A DNA stretch of 64,000 nucleotides from JAEULH01 sp963746275 (GCA_963746275.1 CAVVAX010000016.1:43536-107535), one strand, 5' to 3'. Counted from the stretch's first letter, positions 39,321 through 50,471 are shown. The notes: a model not told the origin generated them from the letters alone. Translations and numbers: made by a program.

Positions 39321-39770
39321 TCAGCCGGCGGGCGAGGCCCCGGCCGCAGCGACGAGCAGCAGCGCCGCGACCGTCAGCGAAAGGCGGACGCGGAGCTTCA
39401 GCCACCACGGCGGGACAATGCCGAGTGCCGACAGCCGCCGGTCGAGGGCGAGCACGGCGACGAAGCAGACAGCCATCAGCACGAGGCCGGAGACGGGCGG
39501 TAGCAGCGCCGCGCCCCAGCCGACGAGCGCCGGCACGACGCTGGCCACCAGTAGGCGGGCATGGCCTCGCGTCCACGGGATGCTCGTGGCAGCAGCGGCG
39601 GTCGCGCCCCAGGCGAGGCCGCCGAGGAAGGAGAGGATGACCGCGGCGTAGACGACGACGGCGGAGACCGCGAACGCGCGGACGGGTTCGGGCGCGAGCC
39701 AGATGGCGGCCGCGGCGAAGACGAACGGCAGCGCGCCCGTCCCACCGAGCCAGGCTGCCGCCGCAGGCAC
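39321..39770 (-). CDS. DUF3429 family membrane protein
   Basis: A 149-residue protein with about five hydrophobic helices: WLGGTGALPFVFAAAAIWLA, VVYAAVILSFLGGLAWG, a RLLVASVVPALVGWGAALLPP helix and a C-terminal helix. The LG-x-x-GALPF and AVILSFLGG-x-x-WG blocks are the DUF3429 signature. It would sit in the inner membrane; function is unknown. It lies upstream of the chemoreceptor on the same strand with a 152-base gap. Confidence 0.78.
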   Translation of the reverse strand: MPAAAAWLGGTGALPFVFAAAAIWLAPEPVRAFAVSAVVVYAAVILSFLGGLAWGATAAAATSIPWTRGHARLLVASVVPALVGWGAALLPPVSGLVLMAVCFVAVLALDRRLSALGIVPPWWLKLRVRLSLTVAALLLVAAAGASPAG

Positions 39771-39905
39771 CGGGCCGCCGCGCTGCGGCAGCGGCCGCGG
39801 CCGGCCGAAGTGGTCGAAGCCGGTCAGGTGCTACCTCCGGCTGCGCCCACCGCGGGGCGGGTTAGACCGGTTTGAGCTCGGGTTGACGCACAGAATTCCA
39901 AGACG

Positions 39906-39990
39906 GTCATCGCGAGCCGCGCAGCGGCGTGGCGATCCAGAACCGGGGACCCTCTGGATTGCCGCGTCGGCTGCGCCTCCTCGCAATGAC
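39906..39990. repeat. GTCATNGCGAG-type intergenic hairpin repeat, copy 1
   Basis: The 85-base element begins GTCATCGCGAGCCGCGCAGC and ends with CTCGCAATGAC. Its left half (...GGCGATCCAGA) is an imperfect inverted copy of its right half (TCTGGATTGCC...), so the RNA or single strand could form a long hairpin. Related copies lie at 45091 and 56667. It sits in the 403-base gap between DUF3429 and the CBS gene; no gene is visible in the rest of that gap. Confidence 0.7.
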
Positions 39991-40173
39991 GCTCGCGGCT
40001 TTGCTTCAGGTGCGGCGATGACGACATAAAGGAGCGCACGTCATCTGCTGTGAAGCCGAGGTTCTGAAGCCACAGTTCGTCACCCGCGGGTTGTCCAGGG
40101 CTTGTCCCGGGGGTCCACGAAAGACGTGGATCGCCGCAACACGCGCGGCGATCAAGCCGATCTGCGGCGGCTG

Positions 40174-40602
40174 TCAGAGGGCGATGTAGCGGCGCAGGGC
40201 ATCAACCTCGAACTGCGCCTCCTCGATGCGGCTCTTGACGACATCGCCGATGCTGATCATGCCCACCAGCTTGCCGTCCTCCAGGACGGGGACATGGCGG
40301 AAGCGCTGCGACGTCATCATGCCCATGATGGCGGCCACCGGATCCTTGGGCGAGCATGTCACGACGGTGGTGGTCATCAGGTCGCCGACGTGCTTGTCGA
40401 ACAGGTCCTTGCCGTACTTGTGCATCGCCCGGACCAGGTCGCGCTCAGAGAGGATGCCGGCGATCCCGCCTTGCGGATCGGTCACGAGCACGGCGCCGAT
40501 CTTGTTGCTGACCAGCATCGACAACGCCGCGTAGATGGACTCGGTTGCGGTGAGCGAGACGATCTCGCCGCCCTTCGCCTTCAAGATATCCGAAACGTAC
40601 AT
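40174..40602 (-). CDS. CBS-pair domain protein
   Basis: The 142-residue protein consists of two CBS motifs: SIYAALSMLVSNKIGAVLVTDPQGGIAGILSERDLVRAM (first) and DPVAAIMGMMTSQRFRHVPVLEDGKLVGMISIGDVV (second). Such stand-alone pairs bind adenine nucleotides or NAD and sense cell energy or redox state. It starts at the ATG at complement 40600-40602. It lies 25 bases downstream of the carboxylate-amine ligase gene on the same strand, so it may be co-transcribed. The target is unknown. Confidence 0.88.
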   Translation of the reverse strand: MYVSDILKAKGGEIVSLTATESIYAALSMLVSNKIGAVLVTDPQGGIAGILSERDLVRAMHKYGKDLFDKHVGDLMTTTVVTCSPKDPVAAIMGMMTSQRFRHVPVLEDGKLVGMISIGDVVKSRIEEAQFEVDALRRYIAL

Positions 40603-40626
40603 GGACGCCCTCCCCTGGCTCCGACG

Positions 40627-41757
40627 CTAAAGGCCGCTCACGGTCTCATCGATCAGCATGTCAACGACGCTGCACAGCGCTTGCTGACGGGTTCCGCCCG
40701 CATCCACGGCGCCGGCGAAGGTCGCGAGCTGGCGATGGGCGCTCGTGCCGGTCGTCAGGATGTGGCGGCTGTGCAGGAGTTCGTCCACGCAATCGAGGGC
40801 TTCCGCATCTTCTTTGGTAAGTTCGATTAGCTCCTCGACGAGATCGGCGCAAGGGACGACTTCGCCCTTGCCGAAGTCGATCAGCCCCTCGTCGATGCCG
40901 TAGCGCTTCGCCCGCCAGCGGTTCTCCTCGATGAGCATGTTGTCGTAGGCTCGCCAGCGCTGGTTCTCCCGGCGCAGGCGCACCAGCATGCGGATGATGC
41001 ACTGGTAGAGCGCGGCGATCGCCAGGGCGTCGTCGATCCTGGGGCAGACGTCGGTGATCCGCATCTCCAGGGTCTGGAACCGCGAACTTGGGCGGATGTC
41101 CCACCAGATCATGCTGGCGTCGTCGAAGACGCCGGCGCGGACCAGGACGTCGACGTGGCGCTTGTACTCGCCATAGGACTCGAAGCGCGACGGCAGGCCG
41201 GTGCGCGGCAGCTCGTCGAAGACGCTGAGCCGGTAGCTCTTCAGGCCGCTGTCCTCGCCCAGCCAGAACGGCGAAGAGGTGGACAACGCCAGCAGGTGCG
41301 GCAGGAAGTAGCTGACCTGGTTCATCAGGTCGATGCGCAGTTCGTCGTCGTCGATGCCGACGTGCACGTGCATGCCGCAGATGAGCAGCCGGCGGGCCAC
41401 CGCCTGCATGTCGCGGGCGAGGATGTGGTAGCGGGCCTTGTCGGTATGGCGCTGCGAGCGCCATTGCGAGAACGGATGCGTGGAGGCGGCGATGGGCGCG
41501 AGGCCGTATTTGCGGCTGACCTCGGCGACTGTTCCGCGCAACCAGGCGAGCTCACCGCGCGCCTCCTTGCAGGTCCGGCAGATCGGCGTCGCCACCTCGA
41601 TCTGCGAGGTGAGGAACTCCGGCTTCACCAGGTCGGGGATGCGCGCCTCGCATTCCGCCAGCATTTCCGGCGGTGGATCGGTGGCGACCTCGCGGCTCTC
41701 CAGGTCGACCAGCAGGTACTCCTCCTCGATGCCGAGGGTGAGCGGCGGCGTTGCCAT
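40627..41757 (-). CDS. Carboxylate-amine ligase, YbdK/GCS2 family
   Basis: A 376-residue ATP-grasp-like enzyme of the glutamate-cysteine ligase 2 family. It begins TLGIEEEYLLVDLESREV with the Glu-rich metal-binding strand, then has CGMHVHVGIDD (catalytic His region), IRPSSRFQTLEMRITDVCP and a C-terminal helical part. Family members such as YbdK have weak glutamate-cysteine ligase activity in vitro, but the physiological substrate is generally unknown. The gene start overlaps the upstream N-formylglutamate amidohydrolase-like stop as TGATG, so they are translated together. Cytoplasmic. Confidence 0.85.
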   Translation of the reverse strand: MATPPLTLGIEEEYLLVDLESREVATDPPPEMLAECEARIPDLVKPEFLTSQIEVATPICRTCKEARGELAWLRGTVAEVSRKYGLAPIAASTHPFSQWRSQRHTDKARYHILARDMQAVARRLLICGMHVHVGIDDDELRIDLMNQVSYFLPHLLALSTSSPFWLGEDSGLKSYRLSVFDELPRTGLPSRFESYGEYKRHVDVLVRAGVFDDASMIWWDIRPSSRFQTLEMRITDVCPRIDDALAIAALYQCIIRMLVRLRRENQRWRAYDNMLIEENRWRAKRYGIDEGLIDFGKGEVVPCADLVEELIELTKEDAEALDCVDELLHSRHILTTGTSAHRQLATFAGAVDAGGTRQQALCSVVDMLIDETVSGL

Positions 41758-42584
41758 CAGAAGAGCTCGATCCGGTGCAGGTTGCCCATGGCCAGCAGCC
41801 GGCCGAGGGCGTCGCCAAGGATCGCGGCCCAGCAGTCGAGCTGCTCCGCCGTCTCGCAGTGGTCCTGGCGCACCTCGACGGCGGCATGGGCCAGGCCGGC
41901 CGTTCCCGCATGCAGGTTCAGGGTGTAGGCGAGGTCGGTACCGGCGTAGGGCTCGTTATCGCCGATGGCGAGACCCTCGACCTCGCGGAGCAGCGCGATC
42001 AACGGCACGGCCATGCGCGGGTCCCGGTTCCACAACACGCCCGCGTCCCAGAAGCGGTCCTCGCCGCCGAACGTCGGGGTGAAGGTGTGCACCGAGAACA
42101 AGAGCGGCTCCGGGCCGCGCCGGCGCAGCCGGGCGAACAGGTGCTCGATCGCGTGGTGATAGGGCCAGAAGAAGGCGTCGGCGCGGGCCTCCTGCTCCTC
42201 GGCGCTGAGGTTCTGGTTACCGGGGATGACGACGCCGTCGCTGGCGGCGAGGATCGACTGCGGGTCGCCGGGCTGGCGGTTGCAGTCGATGACGAGCCGG
42301 GAATAGCCCGACAGCACCGCCGGCGCGTCGAGCTTGTGGACGAGCCTGCGGGTGAGCTCGGCCGCGCCGATGTCGGAGGCGATGTGCATCCCCAAAGCCG
42401 CCGGCTGCAAGCCAAGCCCGTTCAGCGCCTCCGGGATGCGGGCGCTGGCATGGTCGCAGACGAGCAGCAACGGCGCCTTGCCCTCGGCGTTCAGCACCTC
42501 GAAGGCCGGCGGCTCGCCCGGCCCGATGAGCGGCGGAACGGTGCTTGCGCGCGGATCGTTCCCGATCCGGGTCGGGCCATGCAT
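41757..42584 (-). CDS. N-formylglutamate amidohydrolase family protein
   Basis: About 275 residues from the ATG at complement 42582-42584, which follows CCAGGGA. Family features are VCDHASARIPEALNGLGL, the metal-binding region DIGAAELTRRLVHKLDAPAVLSGYSRLVIDCNR, SVHTFTPTFGG and NEPYAGTDLAYTLNLHAGTAGLAHAAVEVRQD. Classical HutG hydrolyses N-formylglutamate in histidine breakdown, but no other hut genes are here. Instead it is coupled with a carboxylate-amine ligase, which suggests that it cleaves a related gamma-glutamyl or acyl-amino acid product; that is inference. Confidence 0.83.
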   Translation of the reverse strand: MHGPTRIGNDPRASTVPPLIGPGEPPAFEVLNAEGKAPLLLVCDHASARIPEALNGLGLQPAALGMHIASDIGAAELTRRLVHKLDAPAVLSGYSRLVIDCNRQPGDPQSILAASDGVVIPGNQNLSAEEQEARADAFFWPYHHAIEHLFARLRRRGPEPLLFSVHTFTPTFGGEDRFWDAGVLWNRDPRMAVPLIALLREVEGLAIGDNEPYAGTDLAYTLNLHAGTAGLAHAAVEVRQDHCETAEQLDCWAAILGDALGRLLAMGNLHRIELF

Positions 42585-42687
42585 TCCCTGGCATACCCTC
42601 TTGTGCCCGGCGCCGGCGGCGCCTCCTTGGCCACCTTGGCCTGGCAAACGTCTAGCCGGCCCGGCGCGTTCGTTATAGTAGCGGCCC

Positions 42688-43675
42688 ATGCCGCCGCGTA
42701 GAAGCTTCCCGCTCGCCGGTCCCGCGCCCGACAAAGCCGACGCAGATCAGCAGGCGCCGGAGGCCTCCGGCGCCAGCACCGAGCGGTGGGCGCTGGCGGC
42801 GCTGCTCGCCGGCGCCGTCGGCATCGGCTTCGCCCCCATCTTCGTGCGCCTCAGCGAGTTGCCGCCGACGGCGACGGCGTTCCACCGCCTGTTCCTGGCC
42901 CTGCCGGTTCTGTGGCTGTGGAAGCTCCTGGAGGATCGAGCCGCGCCGGCCAAAGCTCTTGGCGCGCGGTCGGCGCCGGAACGGCGGGGTGGCGACACGA
43001 CGGTCCTCGTCGCCGCCGGGCTGTTCTTCGCCGGCGACCTGGCGCTATGGCACTGGTCGATCCGCTTCACCAGCGTCGCCAACGCCACCCTGCTTGCCAA
43101 CTTCGCCCCGATCTTCGTCACCCTCGCCGGCTACCTGCTCTTCGCCGAGCGCTTTTCCCGGCAGTTCCTGCTCGGCATGGCGCTGGCGATCGCCGGCGCC
43201 GGCATCCTCATGGGCCAGAGCCTCGCCTTCGACCCGGCGCACGTGCTGGGCGATGCCCTCGGCCTGACCACTGCCATGTTCTACGCCGGCTACATTGTCA
43301 CGGTCTCCCGGCTGCAGGGCGCGGCTCTCCACCGCCACAATCATGGCCTGGAGCGGGCTGGTCACCTGCGTCGCGCTCTTGACCATGGCACTGCTTTTAG
43401 GAGAAACTCTTCTGCCGGTGACGCCGAGAGGTTGGGGGGTGCTTTTCGGCCTCGCCCTCGTCTCGCATGCCGGCGGTCAGAGCCTGATTGCATTCGCCCT
43501 TGCCCGCCTTCCAGCCGCGCTCTCGTCCGTGAGTCTCCTGCTCCAGCCGGCCGTCGCCGCCGTTCTGGCGTGGGTCATTCTTGCGGAGCCCTTAGGGCCG
43601 TGGCAGTTGTCGGGGGCGTTGGTGATCCTCGTCGGGATCTACCTCGCCCGCCGGGGCAGCGGAGCGCTCAGGTAG
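42688..43675 (+). CDS. EamA/DMT family transporter, frameshifted
   Basis: An inner-membrane exporter with two EamA repeats. The first frame starts at ATG 42688 with a hydrophilic 30-residue N-terminus, then ALLAGAVGIGFAPIFVRLSE and LWHWSIRFTSVANATLLANFAPIFVTLAGYLLFAE. Near 43313-43325 the frame shifts to ATIMAWSGLVTCVALLTMALLL and SVSLLLQPAVAAVLAWVILAEPLGPWQLSGALVI, ending at 43675. Repaired length is about 328 residues. As read, the first frame runs on in phase into the next gene, giving a false fused ORF. Divergent from the N-formylglutamate amidohydrolase gene; substrate unknown. Confidence 0.8.
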
Positions 43676-43743
43676 TCCAGCAGCGCGCGCCGGCAAGACT
43701 GCCGGTCAGACCGGGGCGCGAGCAATCGGTAGAGGATGAAAGA

Positions 43744-45027
43744 ATGCAGGAACGGCGGATCTCCGTTACTGGTCTCGGCTATGTCGGCCTTCCGGTGGCG
43801 GTCGCATTCGGCAAAGAAGGCTTTCGCGTCGTCGCCTACGACTGCAACGCCCGCCGCGTCGGGGAGTTGCGCCGCGGCGTCGACCGGACCAAAGAGACGT
43901 CAGTTGAGGAGCTTGCTGAGGCTAAGCTGCACGTCACCGACAACCCCGCCGATCTGCAGGCCGCTGACTTCCACATCATCGCCGTGCCGACGCCGATCAC
44001 CTCGGCGCGCAGGCCCGACCTCGAGCCGCTCTTCGGCGCAACCCACACGGTCGGCAGCCAGCTCAAGAAGGGCGACATCGTCGTCTACGAATCCACGGTC
44101 TATCCAGGCGTCACCGAGCTCGAATGTGCGCCGATCCTCGAACAGCGATCGGGGCTGAAGTGCGGCGTCGACTTCTCCATCGGCTACTCCCCGGAGCGGA
44201 TCAATCCGGGTGACCGCGAGCACCGCTTCGACACCGTGGTCAAGATCGTCTCCGGCCTCGACGAGAAGACGCTCGAAACGGTGGCCTCGGTCTACTCGCG
44301 GGTGGTCAAGGCCGGCGTGCATCGGGCTCCCAACATCAAGACCGCGGAGGCGGCCAAGGTCATCGAGAACATCCAGCGCGACCTCAACATCTCGCTGATG
44401 AACGAGCTGGCGCTGATCTTCGAGCTGCTCGAGATCGACACCCACGACGTCATCGCCGCCGCCGGCACGAAGTGGAATTTCCTCCGCTTCCGCCCGGGCC
44501 TGGTCGGCGGCCACTGCATCGGCGTCGATCCCTACTACCTGACGCATCGTGCCGAGCAGGTCGGCTACCACCCCGAGGTGATCCTCGCCGGCCGGCGCAT
44601 CAACGACCGCATGGGCCGCGTGGTTGCCCGCGAGACCATCAAGCGCCTGCTCCACGGCGGGCACACCGGCGGTTTTCGCATCGCCATCCTCGGCATCACC
44701 TTCAAGGAGGACGTGCCGGACTGCCGCAACACCCGGATCGTCGATATCTATGAGGAGCTGCAAGACTTCGGCGCCAGCGTCGATGTGCACGATCCGGTCG
44801 CCGATCCCGCCGACGTGCAGCACGAGTACGGCATTCGCCTCGTCGATCTTGAGGACATGCAGCCGGCGGATGCGGTTATCGCCGCGGTCGGTCACCAGGC
44901 CTTTCGCGACGGCGGCTGGGACCTCGTCACCCGCATCCTGAAGAACGGCCACGGCCTCGTTATCGACGTCCTCAGCTTGCTCGACCGCAAGACGATGCCC
45001 GCCGGCATCTCTTTGTGGCGGCTTTAG
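43744..45027 (+). CDS. tviB: Nucleotide-sugar dehydrogenase, UDP-N-acetyl-hexosamine type
   Basis: A 427-residue cytosolic NAD-dependent enzyme of the UDP-glucose/GDP-mannose dehydrogenase superfamily. It has the Rossmann motif GLGYVGLPVA, the central helix region KVIENIQRDLNISLMNELALIFE and the catalytic cysteine Cys258 in VGGHCIGVDPYYL, with GITFKEDVPDCRNTR near the C-terminal domain. The pattern matches the TviB/WbpA/WbpO group that oxidises UDP-GlcNAc or UDP-GalNAc to the uronic acid. The ATG at 43744 follows GAGGATGAAAGA. Its product would feed capsule or O-antigen synthesis. No other polymer gene flanks it directly. Confidence 0.85.
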   Translation: MQERRISVTGLGYVGLPVAVAFGKEGFRVVAYDCNARRVGELRRGVDRTKETSVEELAEAKLHVTDNPADLQAADFHIIAVPTPITSARRPDLEPLFGATHTVGSQLKKGDIVVYESTVYPGVTELECAPILEQRSGLKCGVDFSIGYSPERINPGDREHRFDTVVKIVSGLDEKTLETVASVYSRVVKAGVHRAPNIKTAEAAKVIENIQRDLNISLMNELALIFELLEIDTHDVIAAAGTKWNFLRFRPGLVGGHCIGVDPYYLTHRAEQVGYHPEVILAGRRINDRMGRVVARETIKRLLHGGHTGGFRIAILGITFKEDVPDCRNTRIVDIYEELQDFGASVDVHDPVADPADVQHEYGIRLVDLEDMQPADAVIAAVGHQAFRDGGWDLVTRILKNGHGLVIDVLSLLDRKTMPAGISLWRL

Positions 45028-45090
45028 ACGGGCAAGGGCGGCGTTAAAGCGCTTTGCGATGACGTTGATGCCCCGAGGACCGAAAACAAC

Positions 45091-45179
45091 GTCATCGCGA
45101 CCGCGAGCGAAGCGAAGCGGGTGGCGGTCCGGAACAAGGCTTCTGGATGGCTTCGTCGGCTTCGTCTCCTCGCAATGAC
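45091..45179. repeat. GTCATNGCGAG-type intergenic hairpin repeat, copy 2
   Basis: The 89-base element begins GTCATCGCGACCGCGAGCGA and ends CTCCTCGCAATGAC, with inner arms GGTCCGGAAC and TTCTGGATGGCTTCG. It shares order and ends with the copy at 39906. It lies between convergent tviB and the VOC gene. Confidence 0.7.
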
Positions 45180-45215
45180 GACTTCGTGGTTGTGATTCCA
45201 CCCAGTCACATTCTG

Positions 45216-45627
45216 CTAGAGCGAACGCGCGCCTATCAGGCTCTGTCGAACATATTCCGCGACCTCGACGAGGTTCCCGTCAGGGTCACGGAGGTAGATC
45301 GAGCGGATCGGCCCGGTCGCGCCTGTACGTGGCACCGGGCCTAACTCGATGGCGAAGCCCTCTTCCCGCAGGTGCCGCTCGACCTCCCTGAGCGGGACGG
45401 GCGGCGATGAGGCACATGTCCGCCGTCCCGGGTTCGGCGCGCGCCGCCCGCGGTAGGACCGCTTCTCCATTCGCCGGGTGAAGGTTGATCTTCTGCCGGC
45501 CGAACCGCAGGGCTTGGCGTCCGCCGCCGAACTCTTCCGCCACCATGCCGAGGCCGCGGACGTAGAAGTCGATCGTGCGGCGGATGTCCGTGACCGTCAG
45601 AACAAGGTGGTCGAGACGCTCGATCAT
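45216..45627 (-). CDS. VOC (glyoxalase/bleomycin-resistance) family protein, frameshifted
   Basis: It starts at the ATG at complement 45625-45627 (MIERLDHLVLTVTDIRRTIDFYVRGLGM), the first beta-alpha-beta-beta-beta unit with metal-ligand His. An extra base near 45402-45408 breaks the frame after MCLIAA; the second unit continues PLREVERHLREEGFAIELGPV and SIYLRDPDGNLVEVAEY with the ligand Glu. Repaired length is about 136 residues. Many such proteins act as glyoxalases, dioxygenases or drug-binding proteins; the substrate is unknown. It overlaps no neighbour. Confidence 0.78.
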
Positions 45628-45673
45628 GGTCCGCCCCTTCGCTGGCTCGCGCAACTCCAGCCGGAGGGTGCGC

Positions 45674-46055
45674 CTAGATCCAGCGGCGGACGGCGGCGGC
45701 CGAGTCGAAGGGTCCGGTGTTGAAGCAGATCCGCGCGTCTGGCGCGCCGCGGTGGACGGCGTTGATCGCCTTCTCAAACAGCAGGAACTGCTCGTCGTCC
45801 TTGCGCACGCCGGCGCCGATCATCACCGCGTCGTAGCGCTTGCCGTGCGAGCGCGTCGGCGATGACGCGCTCGGCGGTCTCGCCGCGGTCGATGAAGCAG
45901 ACGCTCGCGTCGTAGCCGCCCGGCGCCGAGGGCGTCCCGCAGTCGGCCTCCAGACGGCCGACGCGCAGCTTCTCCTCGGTGAGGCCGGGCCAGCGGCCGT
46001 AGTCGACGACATCGGGATCGAGGCCGATAAACAGGACGATCTTGCGCTCCGCCAT
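45674..46055 (-). CDS. Hypothetical protein, frameshifted
   Basis: About 127 residues if repaired. The ATG at complement 46053-46055 starts MAERKIVLFIGLDPDVVDYGRWPGLTEEKL; near 45847-45850 an extra C breaks the frame, and GKRYDAVMIGAGVRKDDEQFLLFEKAINAVHRGAPDARICFNT continues in the next frame to 45674. The layout, with a hydrophobic first strand, D-VVDY and later VMIGAG-x-R, suggests a small Rossmann-like alpha/beta fold. I do not recognise a characterised family. It lies between the VOC gene and a small membrane protein gene, all on the minus strand. Confidence 0.6.
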
Positions 46056-46065
46056 CTCTCCTCCC

Positions 46066-46440
46066 TCAGGTCCGCTCCGCTCCGCGGCGCCTCCCAACGA
46101 TTATCCAGTAGGTGGCAAGCGCCGCCAGCGCGTAGACGAGATTGAAGGCGAGAACCGCGCCCCAGCCCGCCTGCGCGCCGAAGGCCAACTTGGCGAGGAG
46201 AGACGGGGCGACCGTCAGCCAAGCCAGCGCTGCGGCCCAGAACCAGACGCCGCGGAGCCACCGGTCCATGGGCGGCAACGCTCCACATAGCGCGATAGCG
46301 ACCACGTAGCGACCTGGCACCAGGGCTAGGTTCAGCCGCTCCGAGCCGAGCACCGCCACCAGCGCGGCCGTGTTGGCGATCGTGCCGACGATGCCGGCGA
46401 CGATGATCGCGATCAGACCACGCGTGGCCGTGCTGTTCAT
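46066..46440 (-). CDS. Small four-helix membrane protein, unknown
   Basis: From the ATG at complement 46438-46440 the product has 124 residues and four hydrophobic helices: LIAIIVAGIVGTIANTAALVAVLG, YVVAIALCGALPP, VWFWAAALAWLTVAPSLLA and VLAFNLVYALAALATYWIIVG. A further ATG ten codons upstream is possible. It would lie in the inner membrane. No family is recognised. It sits 10 bases upstream of the hypothetical gene at 45674 and may share its transcript. Confidence 0.6.
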   Translation of the reverse strand: MNSTATRGLIAIIVAGIVGTIANTAALVAVLGSERLNLALVPGRYVVAIALCGALPPMDRWLRGVWFWAAALAWLTVAPSLLAKLAFGAQAGWGAVLAFNLVYALAALATYWIIVGRRRGAERT

Positions 46441-46510
46441 GCGCCCCAGAGCGACTGAACGACGGCTCACCCTTCCGCTGCTCCCTACCGGTGGCCCACT
46501 CGGCGCGGCG

Positions 46511-46846
46511 CTAGCCGGCGCGCGGCACCTCTTTTTCCTCGAGCACCTGCTCCAGCTCGCCCGACGCGTGCATCTCCCGAACGATGTCGCAGCCGCCGAT
46601 GAACTCGCCCTTAATGTAAAGCTGGGGGATGGTCGGCCAGTTGCTGAACTGCTTGATGCCCTCGCGCAGCGACGGGTCGGAGAGCACGTCGATGCCCTTG
46701 AACTTCACCCCCGCCTCGGAGAGCACCTGGACGACGGCGGCGGAGAAGCCGCACTGCGGGAACATCGGCGAGCCCTTCATGAACAGGACCACCGGGTTCT
46801 CCTCCACCTCCTGTTGGATCCGGCTGAAGACGGCATTCTCGCTCAT
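46511..46846 (-). CDS. grxD: Monothiol glutaredoxin, Grx4 family
   Basis: A 111-residue CGFS-type glutaredoxin with the active site QCGFS at 31-35, KGSPMFP before it, and the glutathione-binding WPTIPQLYIKGEFIGGCDI. CGFS glutaredoxins hold a [2Fe-2S] cluster with glutathione, alone or with BolA, and take part in iron-sulfur trafficking. It is 31 bases downstream of bolA on the same strand, the usual pairing in alphaproteobacteria. The start is clear. Confidence 0.95.
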   Translation of the reverse strand: MSENAVFSRIQQEVEENPVVLFMKGSPMFPQCGFSAAVVQVLSEAGVKFKGIDVLSDPSLREGIKQFSNWPTIPQLYIKGEFIGGCDIVREMHASGELEQVLEEKEVPRAG

Positions 46847-46877
46847 CGGCTCGCTCCCTCAATACATCTCGCGCAGC

Positions 46878-47123
46878 TCAACCCGGCTCCTCGCCAGGCA
46901 ATGCCGTTTGCAGCGCCAGCGCATGCAGCTCCGAGCCCATGCGCCCGCGCAGCGCGCCGTAGACCAACTGGTGTTGCTGCACCCGGCTTTTCCCGGCGAA
47001 CGCCGCCGAGCTGACCAGCGCCGCGTAGTGGTCGCCGTCGCCGCGCAGGTCCTCGATGATCACCCGGGCATCAGGCAGAGCGGCCTTGATCAGGCGCTCG
47101 ATCTCCGCGGCCTCCATGGCCAT
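46878..47123 (-). CDS. bolA: BolA family protein
   Basis: An 81-residue protein with the BolA/IbaG fold: IERLIKAALPDARVIIEDLRGDGDHYAALVSSAAFAGKSRVQQHQLVYGALRGRMG. The conserved His in QQHQLVY and the GDGDHY loop are the likely ligands for a shared [2Fe-2S] cluster with the CGFS glutaredoxin. It begins 20 bases after purL and precedes grxD, an arrangement typical of alphaproteobacteria. The start may be codon 1 or 3. Confidence 0.92.
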   Translation of the reverse strand: MAMEAAEIERLIKAALPDARVIIEDLRGDGDHYAALVSSAAFAGKSRVQQHQLVYGALRGRMGSELHALALQTALPGEEPG

Positions 47124-47142
47124 GACCTACCTCCCGGCACCC

Positions 47143-49410
<2,268 letters not shown>

Positions 49411-49432
49411 GGCGGTTTCGTCCCCGACCGGC

Positions 49433-50122
49433 TCAGGAAAGCGCCGCCATTAGGCTTTCGAACAGGCCACGGCCGTCGGTGCCGCCGAGCGCCGGATCGG
49501 CCATTCGCTCGGGGTGGGGCATCAGCCCGAGGACGTTGCGCCGCTCGTTGAGGATCCCGGCGATGTTGCGCTGGGACCCATTGGGGTTGGCGGAAGCGTC
49601 GGTCTCGCCCGCGGCCGAGCAGTAGCGGAAGGCGACCCGGTCGTCTTCGAACAGCCGCTCGAGGGTGTCGTCGTCGGCGAAGTAGTTGCCCTCGTTGTGG
49701 GCGATCGGGATGCGAATGACCTCGCCCTGGCGGTAGCGCCGGGTGAACGGACTGTCGCTGGTCTCCACCTTCAGAGCCACGTCCTTGCAGACGAACCGGA
49801 GCTGGGCGTTCCGCATCAGCGCGCCCGGCAGCAGGCCCGCCTCGGTCAGCACCTGGAAACCGTTGCAGATGCCGAGCACCATGACCCCGGCATCGGCGCG
49901 GGCGACGACTTCGCGCATCACCGGCGAATGCGCCGCCATGGCGCCGCAGCGCAGGTAATCGCCATAGGCGAAGCCGCCGGGGACGACGATGAGGTCGAAG
50001 CCGGCGAGGTCGGTCTCGGCGTGCCAGACCATCTTCGCCGGGAAGCCCGTCACCCGATCCAGGGCGACGGCGACGTCGCGGTCGCAGTTGGAGCCGGGAA
50101 AGACGATGACGGCGGCCTTCAT
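49433..50122 (-). CDS. purQ: Phosphoribosylformylglycinamidine synthase subunit PurQ
   Basis: A 229-residue class I glutamine amidotransferase that delivers ammonia to PurL. It has the strand MKAAVIVFPGSNCDRD, the nucleophile Cys in GVMVLGICNGFQVL, and the His-Glu pair near MPHPERM. I start at the ATG at complement 50120-50122, preceded by GAAGG-like bases; the upstream frame has no family match. It lies between purS and purL. Confidence 0.95.
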   Translation of the reverse strand: MKAAVIVFPGSNCDRDVAVALDRVTGFPAKMVWHAETDLAGFDLIVVPGGFAYGDYLRCGAMAAHSPVMREVVARADAGVMVLGICNGFQVLTEAGLLPGALMRNAQLRFVCKDVALKVETSDSPFTRRYRQGEVIRIPIAHNEGNYFADDDTLERLFEDDRVAFRYCSAAGETDASANPNGSQRNIAGILNERRNVLGLMPHPERMADPALGGTDGRGLFESLMAALS

Positions 50123-50151
50123 CGCGCGGCCTTCATCGCATCCGGCCCCGG

Positions 50152-50397
50152 CTACTCGCCGACATCGATGGCGTAGTCCTCGATGACGGTGTTGGCGAGG
50201 AGCTGGCGGCACATCTCCGCCACCTCGGCGCGGGCCTTCTCCGGATCGCTTTCGGCGAGCTCGATCTCCAGGTACTTGCCCTGGCGGACGCCCTCGACGC
50301 CGGAAAACCCGAGGCGGCCGAGCGCGCCCTGCACCGCCTTTCCCTGCGGGTCGAGGACGCCCGGCTTCAGGGTCACATGAACGCGCGCCTTGGCCAC
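50152..50397 (-). CDS. purS: Phosphoribosylformylglycinamidine synthase subunit PurS
   Basis: An 81-residue small subunit that dimerises and docks PurQ to PurL. It shows KARVHVTLKPGVLDPQGKAVQGALGRLGFSGVEGVRQGKYLEIELAE, the classic PurS pattern. It is followed after 29 bases by purQ and lies 74 bases downstream of purC. Confidence 0.93.
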   Translation of the reverse strand: MAKARVHVTLKPGVLDPQGKAVQGALGRLGFSGVEGVRQGKYLEIELAESDPEKARAEVAEMCRQLLANTVIEDYAIDVGE

Positions 50398-50471
50398 CGC
50401 TGCCGCTCCGTTACCAGCGTCTGCTCTTGCGGTCCCGGAGCCGGCGAGCGGCCCGGGCTACCGGCAGGGGA

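Noticed and set aside
42688..45027. Apparent fusion of an exporter with a nucleotide-sugar dehydrogenase (779 codons)
   Set aside because: The exporter frame shifts near 43320 and its true C-terminus ends at 43675 in another frame. The dehydrogenase has its own start and ribosome site at 43744.
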